A DNA stretch of 64,000 nucleotides, from assembly GCA_963920705.1 (NCBI GenBank), contig CAWUCO010000271.1:1-64000 (forward strand), given 5' to 3'. Position 1 is the first letter of the stretch; every line of letters starts with the position of its first letter. A program made the translations under genes and the position numbers. This DNA comes from Odiellus spinosus (lineage: Eukaryota; Arthropoda; Arachnida; Opiliones; Phalangiidae). The notes under the pieces were generated by a model, which saw nothing but the letters and a program-made list of their open reading frames with translations, did not search any database and was not told the DNA's origin. This document shows, piece after piece, positions 31,066 through 44,225 of this stretch.

Positions 31066-33931
31066 AAGAAAGACGGAAAAAATGATAACGTTGGTATATG
31101 AAGTTGAATAAAAAACTTGTGTCTAATTAAATATAAATAATAAAGCAAAACGCGAGAGATACAAACGATATAAGTTTTGGTTTAAAAGATATAGGACGAT
31201 GCCTAGAATTCTACGTATTGATTCTAATGCAAAACAGTGTTTTTAACGTTTATCAATGATTAGAAGCCGCAGGGTAAATAAACTTGGGTATTATACATTA
31301 GCTCAAATGGTATATAACGGTAAGATTTTGAAATGGACTCTGAGACAGACGTACAATAAATTGATTTAGTTATAAAAGTTGGCGGGAAATTTAAATTATG
31401 CTGCAGAATTTAAAGGAGTCTAGAAAGGATACGGATATAAGAACAAAATTGGACACACGCGCGATAGGACGCAATAACGATGGGATATAATCTCGATGGG
31501 ACGCAATCTCGACAGAACATAATGTCGATGCGACACAATCTTGATAGACCATAATCTTCATGTACATAATCTCAAGTGGAATCTTTATCGATAGTTCACA
31601 TCCTCGAATGGACATTTTGTTTCCTTGCCCTTCTTGCAATATTTTAGGTAAGGTTACGTTAGTTAATCACTCGAACTACGTCATCCCTCCAACTAGTTAA
31701 ACACTCGCTCTAACCCATCCCTCTTATAATATTATAGGTAAGGTTACGTTAGTAGAGTGCAACAATCTCAGTCTGATTTAGTTGCAGTCGACGCGAAGTC
31801 AGCCCCTTTAGAGTATTCGAACTTTCGGTACTATCACGTGTTCGACATAACGAACTTTCGGACTCGTCGTCCAATTCTTACAATGGGATGTAAATACGTT
31901 TTTCAGTTGGCCTATCGCCAGTAGGCCAAATCCGTTTTTTAAGGGACGTCGACGTAGTTTTTCGAGAGATAAGTCATTTGCGCCTATGGATAGAACACAT
32001 TCTCTCTGTCATTCATGCATTCAACATCGTGTAAAAAAAGTCAACGTCTCTTGCCTACTGCAGAGGTGGAAGTTCCGTGGTGACGCCTAGAATGTCCTAG
32101 CCTTCAAGGATTAGGATAGGCCAAGTAGAGGACAAGTAGTGGAAAGATGCCTGGGGCCATCATCCAGTACATCTTTTGGACAGCAGAGTAAAGGAAGACT
32201 TACGTTTCTTTAGGAACAGTGCGGAGGACTTGGCATAGTTTTTGCAAATATGTTCTTTCACGCGATGTTGTTTTTACGACTTCCTTTTCTTTTTTGCAGG
32301 GCTCTCTGAATTTATGAGAATTATACTTGTAATAATAAAGTTTAATGTTTATTCTGGTGTCGATCGTCTCGTTAATTCTCGAGTAGATATTTTAGTATCT
32401 TAGTGGATGTTCATGGTTATCACTTTTAGTTATCTGTAAGTTAGCAGATTAAAACAACGCTAGTAAGGTCACGTCAGGCTAGTATATTTTATCCCTCGAA
32501 TTAGCCAATATCCCTTTAGCTAGTAATCTCTTGGTATCACCCTTCTCTCTTGTAATTGACGAGTTCGGAGTTGAAGCGAATCTTATAGAGCCATGGCGCG
32601 ATTGAGGTATAACTTCGTTATGTGCGGATTTGTTACGAGGTGCCGCTTTCGTCGTTCTTATTCTAAACTAAGCGTAGTGGATGAATAAATGGATGGCAAA
32701 TTCGGACTTTATTTATATTTTCCTATATAACCTTTAAAATCTTTGACTCCTACCCTTTAATTCGTAAATACTTTTATTTGTAAACGGCAGAGACTCCCCC
32801 CAGGACAATTACAGTCGTAGGGTGTTTTTTCTTTTAGGGCTTCCGATACGCGTATCTAGCTAGCGCGATGTCGGAGGTTAGAGTTGTAATGGTTTTTCTT
32901 GCACATGGGCTTCCTTTTTTAACAAATCGGTCCCATGTGTACTCAATTTTAAGAAAACTTTAAATTCCTTTTAGTTGCCATGCCCGCGTATGCCGCGGCA
33001 TGGTACCAATTTTATATTTTTCTACTTACTGGTATTCTGAGGTTGGACTGGAGACTTAAAAGCGAGAGGTCTTAATTTTTTAATTGAGTTTAAATCTACG
33101 GAGTAAGAAAAAGGCTCGATCGCCATGTGCAAAATAAAATCTAAAGGGCAATCGGAGGCTTCGAAATCACGCGATGACGGGACGTCAGCGACCCGCATTA
33201 TGTATACATTTCAACCTTTAATTGTGCGCGTGCTTCCACGATTATTTGTGCGCGTCGTGTATCGCGTCCTCACAGGAAAACGAGTGAGTTCAAAGCTATT
33301 TTAAAAGGGTACCAGTTAATTAGGTCAAAACTATTAATCTAATAGTCCATGAGGTGCACCATGGCAGATCAGTATTTATTAAGTGTTGTTAATAATTTTC
33401 ATTAACCGGCAAATAAACTGAATGATTTCATTTTAAATCTAAGTGAAAAATGAAAATTAAACGGTATAAACCATCAAAATGAAAACAACGGCTTAAGCGA
33501 TGTTAATATTCGACTAAATCGAAAGAACTTCTGAATTAAACTGTGTGAAATGAAATTTAAGAACTATAGTTTTATGCTGAGAGTATTGACGTGTTCGTTC
33601 TGCGGGAGCTCGAGGGAATATTTTTGAATATGGCAAAAACAAGAACTTAATCAATTTACTTTTAAAAAGATCAAATAACGTGCTGCGATCGAGATTAAAA
33701 AAGATGTCGCGTGCACCATAGGATATTTAATCTTAAACCACAGTTATAGGGCCCCATAATTTAGAACAACAATATCCGATTATAAAGTTTGTACAATATA
33801 AAATAATCATATATATTAAATCATTTCAATTTAAACTTGTAAATTTGCAATTTTAATTACCTACCACTAAATAAAAAAAAATGGGTTAATTGATTTACTA
33901 GTGTTTAATTTTTCCAAAAGAAAACACTAAT
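31066..33931. other. Long gene-free interior of the hAT-like element
   Basis: No coding frame longer than about 80 codons, and none recognisable. At 31440-31600 a degenerate roughly 20-bp repeat (gatgggacgcaatctcga-type) is present. 'aggtaaggttacgttagt' occurs twice (31647, 31737). 'cgaactttcgg' is repeated at 31817 and 31851. 'aataataaag' at 32331 could be a polyadenylation signal. Some of this may be a solo LTR or other nested insertion that I cannot identify. Confidence 0.4.
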
Positions 33932-34710
33932 TATACAAAAACGTTGTTTTGCTTCGCACTTCAAAAAAGTACATTTATAGGTAAGAATATCAAACCCGTG
34001 AAGGGACAGAAATTATAAATTATCGTTGAAAGAAATATGAATGTCACAGTCTAAGAAATCAGAAAGCTATAATGAAATAATTAATATAATTAAAAAAATT
34101 ACATATAAATTCGGCCTATCGAAACTTTAAATTATGTAGAAGTCATTCGTAGAAATCACTCTTGGAAAGGGTAACTTAAAGCCTACTATGCGTTTAATGG
34201 TAGAATTGCGTAATACCAATTAATTTAAGCTGGCGCTTTTGAAATGTTTAGTTTTTAGGGTGAAGAGTTATAGTTACTTAAGAGGGGTTGCCGTTTGGAT
34301 GCCACTCGAGATTTTGAGCATGTTTCACCACGGGGTATACACTAACAAACCTTTACTTGTGCCTTATCGTCACCTGACACCTCTGCCAAAGTTTAGTTGA
34401 TTCTTACTTTTTCCGTTCTCCTAGACTTTGGTAATATCTTATGGTGATGGTTTGTAAAAGCAAACACTCGGTTTTTTATAACCTTTACATTCTTTAACTC
34501 TACATAATTTAAAGTTTCGATAGGCCGAATTTATATGTAATTTTTTTATTCATATTAATTATTTCATTATAGCTTTCTGATTTCTTAGACTGTGACATTC
34601 ATATTTCTTTCAACGATAATTTATAATTTCTGTCCCTTCACGGGTTTGATATTCTTACCTATAAATGTACTTTTTTGAAGTGCGAAGCAAAACAACGTTT
34701 TTGTATAATT
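33932..34710. mobile_element. MITE with about 210-bp inverted arms
   Basis: The left arm 33932-34140 and right arm about 34500-34710 are near-perfect reverse complements, for example 'cttcgcacttcaaaaaagta' and 'tacttttttgaagtgcgaag'. The ends read 'tatacaaaaacg'. The interior of about 360 bp is unique. It is nested near the right end of the hAT-like element. It contains 'cccgtgaagggacagaaatt', shared in part with the MITE at 11930, so the two may be related. Confidence 0.85.
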
Positions 34711-34796
34711 TTATTTTAAATACTTTATCGTAGGAGTATTTAGTATTTTATTTTAAATACCGAAAGTGCAGTATTTTACCCAACACTGTTCATTAC

Positions 34797-35930
34797 AACG
34801 AATTACAATGAAGGCAAATTTCGAAATAAACGTTAGATTTCAAAATTAACGCAACGATACGTAATGTTTTTGCGGGAAAAAAAGCCTTCAGAATTTTTGG
34901 CGCGAAATTCTCAGCCTGCTTAAAAAAACTCTACATTGGAAATCGCCATCTATGATTACAGCTGCGCGAAAACAAGCAGCCCAAGTACTCTTCCTCTCGC
35001 CCGGTTTGAAAAGAGCATGCACAGGCCTTCTAAAAATTCCGTAGGCATTGGTTAGGGAAATGAAAGATGTTAGATATGTAAATAGCCCTTGAATATATAA
35101 GCACATGTAAATAGCTCTTTAAAGTACATAGACCTAAAATGGATTAAAAAATAAATGGCTGAAGATAAAAAATATATGTAAAGTATATAAGCTGATTACA
35201 ATCAAGAACTCTACTCTTTCTCTAGCGCTAGATGTATGACTGAAGTTTATTTAACTTACCCGTGATTTAACTTGTCTGTCTCGTACAGTTACTGAAACTT
35301 ATAACAGCAACCAAGTTCGATATCTGTACATTTTGAAGCGTGTCGTTAATTTATTTAACAAGTGCCGGACTACTTCTGAAAGACTCTTCAAACCACGCCG
35401 CGTTGACGCGATCGTAAATATATTTAATGTTTTATTTTGTTCGTGCCTAATAACCGTATGCGAGATAATTTTATTATTTACCAAGCCTTGTGCCCTTTTA
35501 TTAAATAATTTATCTAGCCTTATGGGCTTTGAATTAATTAGTCCTCAAGCCTTCTGAGCGGGATATAATAGTCTTTAAAAGAACGTCGCAAAGCCTTATG
35601 GGCTTTATTCCAATAATTTCATTTAATTGTTTTTTTACGTATTATTAATATATTTAAAATTGATTGTTAATGTGTTAGTGTTATTAAATATCTTGGCAAA
35701 CTTCAACCCTCTCTATATAAATTTACCTTAATTTTAAACAAAAATTCCCCTAGACAACAGTTTATTATTATTTTCAATTCGCCACCTCCCAATAAAGAAA
35801 AGGTAGGCAAGACCCGGACCGTATTTTATTAAACCTTGTAGCGAGTATTTTATTATAATCAAACCCTGATCTTTAATTTAATTGCTGCTTAAGTTATTAA
35901 TTATCCATCCTAGTGAAAAATACTCGTTAC
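34797..35930. other. Gene-free sequence
   Basis: The small open frames here (for example 35333-35557 and 34888-35106) have no recognisable features. 'agccttatgggctttg' or a close variant appears at 35516 and 35593. Confidence 0.4.
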
Positions 35931-36030
35931 ATATCTGCCCATTCAGAATTGTAGCGTCTGGCAGAAATATCCTTTCCTTTCTAGTTCGGCAGTTAAACTG
36001 GTTTTTTAACTAATTTCTGTATTACTGTTT
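35931..36030. repeat. Diverged end of the 751-1758 MITE family
   Basis: 'atatctgcccattcagaatt' (35931) followed by 'gtagcgtctggcaga' and 'aaactggttttttaact' (35994) matches the order of blocks at the right end of the first MITE (about 1665-1745). Only one end is present. Confidence 0.6.
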
Positions 36031-36249
36031 TATAGGGCTTTCGATTTTCAGGCTCCCTTTAATTTCAGGCTCCATTTAATGTGGAGGGTTAATCCCTTTC
36101 GTGAAATCTGCATATCGACTAGGTCATTAGTAACTGACTATAGCCGTTGGCACTGCTAAAAACTTAGTCAGTTACTTAAATCACTTAAGAACATTTAAAG
36201 CTTCGGACATATACAAAGAGTACGTGGAGTAATCAAATCATTGCTTTAT

Positions 36250-37385
36250 TGTACATACATACAGTACCAATATGCATTAATGTACATACATACAGTACCA
36301 ATATGCATTAATGTACATACATACAGTACCAATATGCATTACTGTACATACATACAGTACCAATATGCATTAATGTACATACATACAGTACCAATATGCA
36401 TTAATGTACATACATACAGTACCAATATGCATTAATGTACATACATACAGTACCAATATGCATTAATGTACATACATACAGTACCAATATGCATTAATGT
36501 ACATACAGTACCAATATGCATTAATGTACGTACATACAGTACCAATATGCATTAATGTACGTACATACAGTACCAATATGCATTAATGTACGTACATACA
36601 GTACCAATATGCATTAATGTACGTACATACAGTACCAATATGCATTAATGTACGTACATACAGTACCAATATGCATTAATGTACGTACATACAGTACCAA
36701 TATGCATTAATGTACGTACATTACCAATATGCATTAATGTACGTACATACAGTACCAATATGCATTAATGTACGTACATACAGTACCAATATGCATTAAT
36801 GTACGTACATACAGTACCAATATGCATTAATGTACGTACATACAGTACGAATATGCATTAATGTACGTACATACAGTATCAATATGCATTAATGTACGTA
36901 CATACAGTACCAATATGCATTAATGTACGTACATACAGTACCAATATGCATTAATGTACGTACATACAGTACCAATATGCATTAATGTACGTACATACAG
37001 TACCAATATGCATTAATGTACGTACATACAGCACCAATATGCATTAATGTACATACATACAGCACCAATATGCATTAATGTACATACATACAGTACCAAT
37101 ATGCATTAATGTACATACAGTACCAATATGCATTAATGTACGTACATACAGTACCAATATGCATTAATGTACGTACATACAGTACCAATATGCATTAATG
37201 TACATACATACAGGACCAATATGCATTAATGTACATACATACAGTACCAATATGCATTAATGTACATACATACAGTACCAATATGCATTAATGTACATAC
37301 ATACAGTACCAATATGCATTAATGTACATACAAACAGTACCAATATGCATTAATGTACATACATACAGTACCAATATGCATTAAT
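36250..37385. repeat. 31-bp satellite array, about 37 copies
   Basis: The monomer runs 'tgtacatacatacagtacc' then 'aatatgcattaa'. Copies 1 to about 9 carry TACATACATA. From about 36525 to 37025 nearly all carry TACGTACATA, after which the first form returns, with a short TACGTAC patch at about 37140-37190. A few copies are shortened (near 36500, 36720, 37110). The 64-codon frame at its left edge is translated repeat, not a gene. Confidence 0.97.
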
Positions 37386-38608
37386 GAGTGCCATTACGAC
37401 CTGAATTCAACTTTTGATGGATCGATTGATCCACGAACATAATCGAATTTAAGAAAAAATAAATAAAATAGTGGAATATGAATTGCAGGTCACTTACCTT
37501 TGTTTCCCATGGATTTGTTTCACATCATGAAAGGCAGGAAAGAAGGATCACCTATAAATGGGAGTCGAGCGAAAAAGAAAATGAAGAAATTTCACCAATC
37601 AACTTCGAACAATTCGTACTCTTTCTTCCGTGCTATTTTCTAGCAATGTTTGGTGTTGTGGTTCGGGTAATTGAAATTTTATCTCCTTTTCTAAAAAAAA
37701 CAATGGAATCACGAAGATATGTGGAAATGAGTTAGGGCAACTGGATGACAAAGATACACTTAGGAATACGACCACGGTACCGCCATCAAATAACCCTTAG
37801 AAGCATTCGACGACTCCTAAGCTTAAAGGAAGAATGAAGCAACTATTGATATTCAATTCCATTATTTTTCCTTTAAAAAATTACAAACAAAAAATAAAAG
37901 ATAATATGCGGCAAAATCCAAATAAATACAATTTTCTAATCGAACGATAGAGCAGGAGGGAAATCATGATGAAATATGTTTATATTTAAAAATGAGCCCA
38001 AATGTTTAGGTTGACCTTTAAGTTGTGTAATAGATAATTATTTTAAGCTGAAAATATTCGCTTAAAGATTCAATTGTTTTCTAATATTCCGAGGAAACTA
38101 GCCTGACCCTAATTGATAGACTGCATTGGGATTGATAAAGTGTACATTGCCAATATCTCGCGGTATGAGTAGCCTCGTGTACAATCTTAAAGTGTTAGCA
38201 ATGGGATTTAGCTCTCCTCATAGATTTCTATTCAACTTTTTTTTCAGTTTGATCAAAAATCCCATTAGCCTATTTCCAAAAGACCCCGACTTTAAAACAT
38301 TTTTGGTTAATTATTTTTTATGAATTTAATTTCCCAACATTGAAAATCAGAACATTTTAATGTTTAATAGAAAGCTTTAAATTCTAAATTATTTCTACTG
38401 TATTTTAAAATTATTTTATTTTAATCCTTAAATTCGTATGCTGTCGAGAAACCGAAAGTTGATTGAAGCGCCATCTGTGAGTGCGAATTGATACGTGTCT
38501 TTCACTGCACGTCTCCCTTTTCCACCTCACCCTAGGCGCATTCATTAACTCTCATCAGCATGAACACTGTAGAGAGACCCAACCCCTAGTGGGGTCTAGG
38601 TACTGCTG
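37386..38608. other. Gene-free sequence
   Basis: Two open frames (37478-37735, 85 codons; 38126-38323, 65 codons) have no homology that I recognise and no promoter or splice context that stands out. I leave them unannotated. Confidence 0.4.
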
Positions 38609-38915
38609 AACGAGTTAGTAAGTGAGCTTATGCGAGTTGAGTTCTCGTCTGTTAGTTATGAAAACTCGTAAACACTAAACAAGTAGTCGCGAACGAGATA
38701 GTAAGGGAGCTTATGCGTGTTGACTTCTAGTCAGTCAGTAATGAAAACTCGAAAACAATAAGTCGTCGCGAACGAGATAGTAAGGGGGCTTATGCCTGTT
38801 GAGTTCTAGTCTGTCAGTAATGAAAACTTGAAAACAATAAACAAGTCGTTGTTAACGAGATAGTAAGGGAGCTTATGCGTGTTGAATTCTTGTCTGTCAG
38901 TAATAAAAACCTGAT
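38609..38915. repeat. Tandem repeat, four copies of about 82 bp
   Basis: Units begin at 38609, 38692, 38771 and 38854 with 'aacgag.tagtaag.g.gctt' and contain 'gtctgtcagtaatgaaaac'. There is no coding potential. Confidence 0.85.
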
Positions 38916-39035
38916 TTAAAAAACATGTTTTGAAAAAAATGTTTTGAAAAACACGTTTGAAAAAACTATTTGAAAAACTTGATTTGAAAAAAATGATTTG
39001 AAACACATGATTCGAAAAACATGATTTGAGTTTTC
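38916..39035. repeat. Degenerate 16-17-bp tandem repeat
   Basis: About seven units of 'aaaaacatgatttga' type follow the 82-bp array. The Phe-rich minus-strand frame across it is an artefact of the repeat. Confidence 0.75.
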
Positions 39036-39579
39036 AATGACTGCGAGTTTGCTCACAAGCAGGGATATTCGAATGTACGTCTTTTCCTATATATCGCATA
39101 AAAAACGCTCACGGTAATATAGTTGGCTCGAGAAATTTCCGCAACTTCGTGTTTAAAGTAAACTCGAGACGCCATTCAAATTGTTTAAAGAGCGTTTATG
39201 CCTGCATAACACGCCCCTGATATAGCTTCTTTTACAATGCCAGGGGTCTAGCTATATCTATGGCCTTGACCATCTCGTTAGAGCCCCATTGACGTCAGAT
39301 CTATTCGCCACGATTTCCGTGTAAACCAAAGTTTCCTATGTGAGAGTATCGTTTTCTTTTCAATATAATAAAATCACCGCTCGTCAGATTTGTATAAAAC
39401 ATTAGACACATTTTATTTTCACGTAACAGATTCTAAAAATAAAATAATTAGCCAAAGTGTGGAAATCCCTTACTAACACTTTAAATAATGGTCAGGAAAA
39501 TAATTTAGAAGGGGTTACGGAAAGGAATTTCATTTCGAAATTTTTGTACGAACACTGGAACTATACTGAGACAGATATA
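39036..39579. other. Gene-free sequence left of the foldback element
   Basis: No gene recognised. 'gccaggggtctagctatatc' echoes 'gcccctgatatagcttc' in inverse near 39210-39260, giving a weak stem. Confidence 0.4.
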
Positions 39580-39646
39580 AGTAGTAATAACATACACTTC
39601 GAGCTAACTCCCGCATTCCTCACCAGTGGCGCTGCGATCGCTTTTC

Positions 39647-40035
39647 GCTGAATCATAGCTTTGGCCAGGCATGAGCGGAAAAAATAGCTAGAAAGGTCTC
39701 TGACGGTTATCCATCAAAGTTTGACAGGTAAATAGATCAACAGGTAGACCAATCAACAAAAAAGGGAGAATAAAGTCTATTCAAAGGGAGACTGAACCGT
39801 TTTTAAGCTGAATCATAGCTTTGGCCAGGCATGAGCGGAAAAAATAGATAGAAAGTCTCTGACGGTCATCCATCAAAGTTTGACAGGTAAATAGATCAAC
39901 AGGTAGACCAATCAACAACAAAGGGAGAATAAAGTATATTCAAAGGGAGACTGAAACGTTTTTAAGCCGAATCATAGCTTTGGCCAGGCATGAGCGGAAA
40001 AAATAGCTAGAAAGGTCTCTGACGGTCATCCATCA
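39647..40035. repeat. Foldback left arm: 160-bp subrepeat
   Basis: Units start at 39647, 39807 and 39966 with 'gctgaatcatagctttggcc' and include 'gacggt.atccatcaaagtt'. The third is cut short. Three mirrored units lie at about 44680-45072. Confidence 0.9.
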
Positions 40036-40084
40036 AAGTTAGAAAGATGTAAACAACAAAGGGAAACTGAAACCCATCGTCTAT

Positions 40085-40560
40085 TGATCCTGATTTCTTA
40101 ATCCTTTTTAAGCTAGCTACTGAGGAGCTACAAAGGTCAGAAAGAGGTAAACAACAATTTTAAAACCCTAGTCTCCTGGTGAGAGAGTTACAAGAGTCAG
40201 CCGGAGGTGTCAACAAAGGGAGAGTGTAAAGCCAGGCATTTCTAATTCCTTAGTCTGGGTAGGGAAGGATGATAAACAATTAAACTAAACCTAGCGAGAG
40301 AATAGAGAACTACAAAAGTCAGAAAGAGGTAAACAACAATTTCAAAACCCTAGTCTCCTAGTGAGAGAGCTACAAGAGTCAGCCGGAGGTGTCAACAAAG
40401 GGAGAGTGTAAAGCCAGGCATTTCTAATTCCTTAGTCTGGGTAGGGAAGGATGATAAACAATTAAACTAAACCTAGCGAGAGAATAGAGAACTACAAAAG
40501 TCCGAAAGACGTAAACAACAATTTCAAAACCCTAGTCTCCTTACTGGATCATAGCTTGAA
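40085..40560. repeat. Foldback left arm: about 178-bp subrepeat
   Basis: Two full units and a partial one share 'ccctagtctcct', 'agagtcagccggaggtgtca' and 'gtctgggtagggaaggatga'. The right arm (about 44345-44600) has a single mirrored unit and parts of others, so the arms differ in copy number. Confidence 0.85.
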
Positions 40561-40669
40561 TCAAGCATTGGTAGGAAAATTGATAGACTGAAAAAGGATG
40601 AAAACTAAACATTAGTATTTTCAATAAAGTCAGACCTAGCGTAAGATGAAAGAAATACAAAAGTCAGAA

Positions 40670-41110
40670 AAGCTTAATAACAAAGTGAGGCTGAAATCAT
40701 TCTATTTTATTGCTCTTAAAACTTGATAAATCTGTCTATGCTAGTTAAAACGAACCTTAGTCATAGTAGTGCTAGAGACTGTAAACAACAAAGTGAGGCT
40801 GAAATCATTCTATTTTATTCCTCTTAAAACCTGATAAATCTGTCTATTTTTGTTAAAACGAACCTTAGTCATAGTAATGCTAGAGACTGTAAACAACAAA
40901 GAGAGGCTGAAATCATTCTATTTTATTCCTCTTAAAACCTGATAAATTTGTCTATGCTTGTTAAAACGAATCTTAGCCATAGTAATGCTAGAAACTGTAA
41001 ACAACAAAGTAAGGCTGAAATCATTCTATTTTATTCCTCTTAAAACCTGATAAATCTGTCTATGCTTGTTAAAACAAACCTTAGTCATAGTAATGCTAGA
41101 GACTATGAAA
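40670..41110. repeat. Foldback left arm: 108-bp subrepeat
   Basis: About four units (starts at 40781, 40889, 40997, and a variant at 40673) share 'aggctgaaatcattctattt' and 'taaaacctgataaatctgtc'. Confidence 0.9.
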
Positions 41111-41215
41111 TACCTGATAAATAATAAGGTTAATCAGCAAAGGTAGACTGTAACCAATTGAATTTTAAAAGAACAATAATGGTAAAAACTTATGAAATTC
41201 AAAATTCAACATTTA

Positions 41216-43420
41216 ACTAAATCAAAGTAAGCAATGTTTATTTCCATATGTAAGATACACTGCGCATTACATCATAGACATTGGATATATCAAACGAAGC
41301 GTTTTATCACATACCGGTGATTACTTGAAACCAACAAACGGATAAAATGTTTTAATTTGAGGGGTAAAACAAACTACAATGATTACCACATGAATACTTG
41401 AAACCAACAAACGGATAAAGTGTTTTATTTATTTATCTAGAGTTAAAGTTTCAAAAATATTTACGTGTAGAAGCGGAGGGTTTGTAGCGTAGTACTAGAA
41501 GACATTGAATGCAGACTTCAGCTCTTTCCAATACTACTAACGCCCTCAGAAATACCCAGACTTTAGGTAAAAAGGACGAAAAAAAATATTCCAAAAGAGT
41601 ATTGAGGGAGTTATATCGAGTACTGAAGCATTATTCTTAATAGTCGTGTTTAAAGATCTATAGATCGACAGTATGTTGTAAATAGCCTATTAGTATAATC
41701 TCCTAGAGTTAAAGTTTCAAAAATATTTACGTGTAGAAGCGGAGGGTTTGTTGCGTGGTACTAGAAGACATCGAATACGAACTTCTATGATCAAACTACA
41801 TAGAATTTGTGTTGCTTTCCAATGGAGAAGGATGGTGGTTTTATAGTAAACTTCTCTATACCCTTGAATAAAATATTTCGTTGCGTTCTTATATTACGAA
41901 GAAATAACCCTTTGATAATTTAAAAACTCTCCAGGGTGTTAAAAAATTCCGAGGCTAAATTCATTAATTATAAAAGGCGAGCGTACTTTAACTTCGTGGG
42001 AGGATAAAAGCTCCCCAAGGTTAGCAAGAGGGCTCTGGAATAATTATTCATTTTAGAAATAACAGAATAGTAATATGGCTAATGCTAAAAATCGTGGGTA
42101 GATATAGGCTAGTAAAACAAAAAATATATTTATTATAATAAGATCATTGAGGGGTTATCAAACCAAGAGTTATGTATCAAGCGGTGATATTTTAAAACAG
42201 GTAAACCGAAAGAGGTTTATTAGTTTCTTGTACCTCTCAAATCCGAGCAAACAAAGTTAATTTCCATATGAAACATACATTGAACAATACAATAGGATTG
42301 GGATATGAAACCAAGCGTTAATCAACTAGCGGTGATATTTTGAAACAAGTAAACCGAGAAAGTTTTATTTTCAGAGGTAAATTAAACCACGTTGATTATC
42401 ATATGAGACGTACATTGAACAACACAATATTACCATAAGAGATATTTAACAAGCGTTATCCATCTAACAAATAAACTTGAGAAAATTTGTATTTTTTCAG
42501 AGTATAATCAAACTAGGCAATGTTGATATATGAGTAAAATATTCAAAAATACATCAAGAACATTGGAAATATAAAAGTAAGCGTTATACGTCAAGGTTTT
42601 AAAGGGATAGTATCAGCTGAACTAAATTATTATCTGATATCTGAGAAAATAGGTCCTGATTCTTTGAATTCTCATTATAAAAAAGCTTTCGTTTATAATA
42701 AGTTATTCAAAACATACTTTGAGTTTATCAATAAAGATAATGCGCGTCTGTTTGTTTGTTTCAAGTAATCACCGCTATGTGATAAAACGCTTCGTTTGAT
42801 ATATCCAATGTCTATGATGTAATGCGCAGTGTATCTTACATATGGAAATAAACATAGCTTACTTTGATTTAGTTAAAAAAAACTACAAAACTTTATCAGT
42901 TTGCGACTTTCAAGTAATCAACGGTAGGTGAAAAAACGCTTGGTTTAATATATCCAATGTAATAAATGTATTGTTGTATATGTGTTTCATATGGTTATCA
43001 CCGTTGTTTACTTTGATTTACCTCTCAAAAATAAACTTTTCTCCGTTTACTTGTTTTCAAGATATTACCGGTAGGTAAAAAACTCGTTATTTGATATATC
43101 CAAAGTTGTTATTGTAATGTTCAATGTATCTCACATATGCTAAAAATGTTGTTTTCCTTTAATTTTTACTTCTCAGAAAAATGAAAAAACTTCTCGATTT
43201 TGTCTGTTTTCAAGATATTTCCGCCAGCTGCCTAACGCTTTGTTTCATATTACCAATGCTATTGTTAAATTTTCAATATATGGTAATCAACGTTGTTTCC
43301 TCAGTTTGTGTGTTTCAAGATACCTCCGCTAGGTGCATAACGCTTGGTTTGATATCCCAATGTTATTGATGTTATTGAGTTTAGCTCTCAAAGTTTTCAT
43401 CAGTATTAAGATATGATTGC
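41216..43420. repeat. Foldback centre: degenerate roughly 130-bp units in both orientations
   Basis: Units on the left half carry 'tttccatatg', 'tacattgaac.a.acaat' and 'gcgttat.c...ta.cggtga'. Right of about 42700 the same words appear as reverse complements. A separate 90-bp direct repeat (tagagttaaagtttcaaaaa) occurs at 41443 and 41705. No open frame above about 60 codons is found. Confidence 0.7.
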
Positions 43421-43599
43421 CTTTTTTAAAACGTAAGATTAATTATACCCTCCCTTTGATGTTTACCTAATGTTGAATTTTGAATTTCATAAGTTTTTAC
43501 CATTATTGTTCTTTTAAAATTCAATTGGTTACAGTCTACCTTTGCTGATTAACCTTATTATTTATCAGGTATTTCATAGTCTCTAGCATTACTATGAAT

Positions 43600-44225
43600 A
43601 AGGTTTGTTTTAACAAGCATAGACAGATTTATCAGGTTTTAAGAGGAATAAAATAGAATGATTTCAGCCTCACTTTGTTGTTTACAGTTTCTAGCATTAC
43701 TATGGCTAAGATTCGTTTTAACAAGCATAGACAGATTTATTAGGTTTTAAGAGGAATAAAATAGAATGATTTCAGCCTCTCTTTGTTGTTTACAGTCTCT
43801 AGCATTACTATGAATAAGGTTCGTTTTAACAAAAATAGACAGATTTATCAGGTTTTAAGAGGAATAAAATAGAATGATTTCAGCCTCACTTTGTTGTTTA
43901 CAGTTTCTAGCATTACTATGGCTAAGATTCGTTTTAACAAGCATAGACAGATTTATTAGGTTTTAAGAGGAATAAAATAGAATGATTTCAGCCTCTCTTT
44001 GTTGTTTACAGTCTCTAGCATTACTATGAATAAGGTTCGTTTTAACAAAAATAGACAGATTTATCAGGTTTTAAGAGGAATAAAATAGAATGATTTCAGC
44101 CTCACTTTGTTGTTTACAGTATCTAGCACTACTATGACTAAGGTTCGTTTTAACTAGCATAGACAGATTTATCAAGTTTTAAGAGCAATAAAATAGAATG
44201 ATTTCAGCCTCACTTTGTTGTTAAG
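43600..44225. repeat. Foldback right arm: 108-bp subrepeats in alternating A/B pattern
   Basis: Six mirrored 108-bp units lie here against about four in the left arm. They alternate between a form with 'actatggctaagattcg' and 'acaagcatag' and a form with 'actatgaataaggttcg' and 'acaaaaatag', giving a 216-bp higher-order period. Confidence 0.85.

Larger units (their letters stand above)
29193..34788. mobile_element. hAT-like element, about 5.6 kb, non-coding, with 8-bp target duplication
   Basis: The left end 'cagtgttaggta' at 29193 is preceded by ttcattac (29185-29192). The right end reads '...tacccaacactg' at 34788 and is followed by ttcattac (34789-34796). An 8-bp duplication plus CAGTG ends fits the hAT superfamily. 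No hAT transposase frame is seen. A right-end-like subterminal block (taaatactttatcgt.ggagta) occurs both at about 30617 and 34719, so an internal duplication or nested insertion has extended the element. Confidence 0.75.

Noticed and set aside
36241-36435. 64-codon frame rich in Tyr/Ile/His
   Set aside because: Translation of the 31-bp satellite.
38806-39006. Phe-rich minus-strand frame
   Set aside because: Translation of the 16-17-bp tandem repeat.
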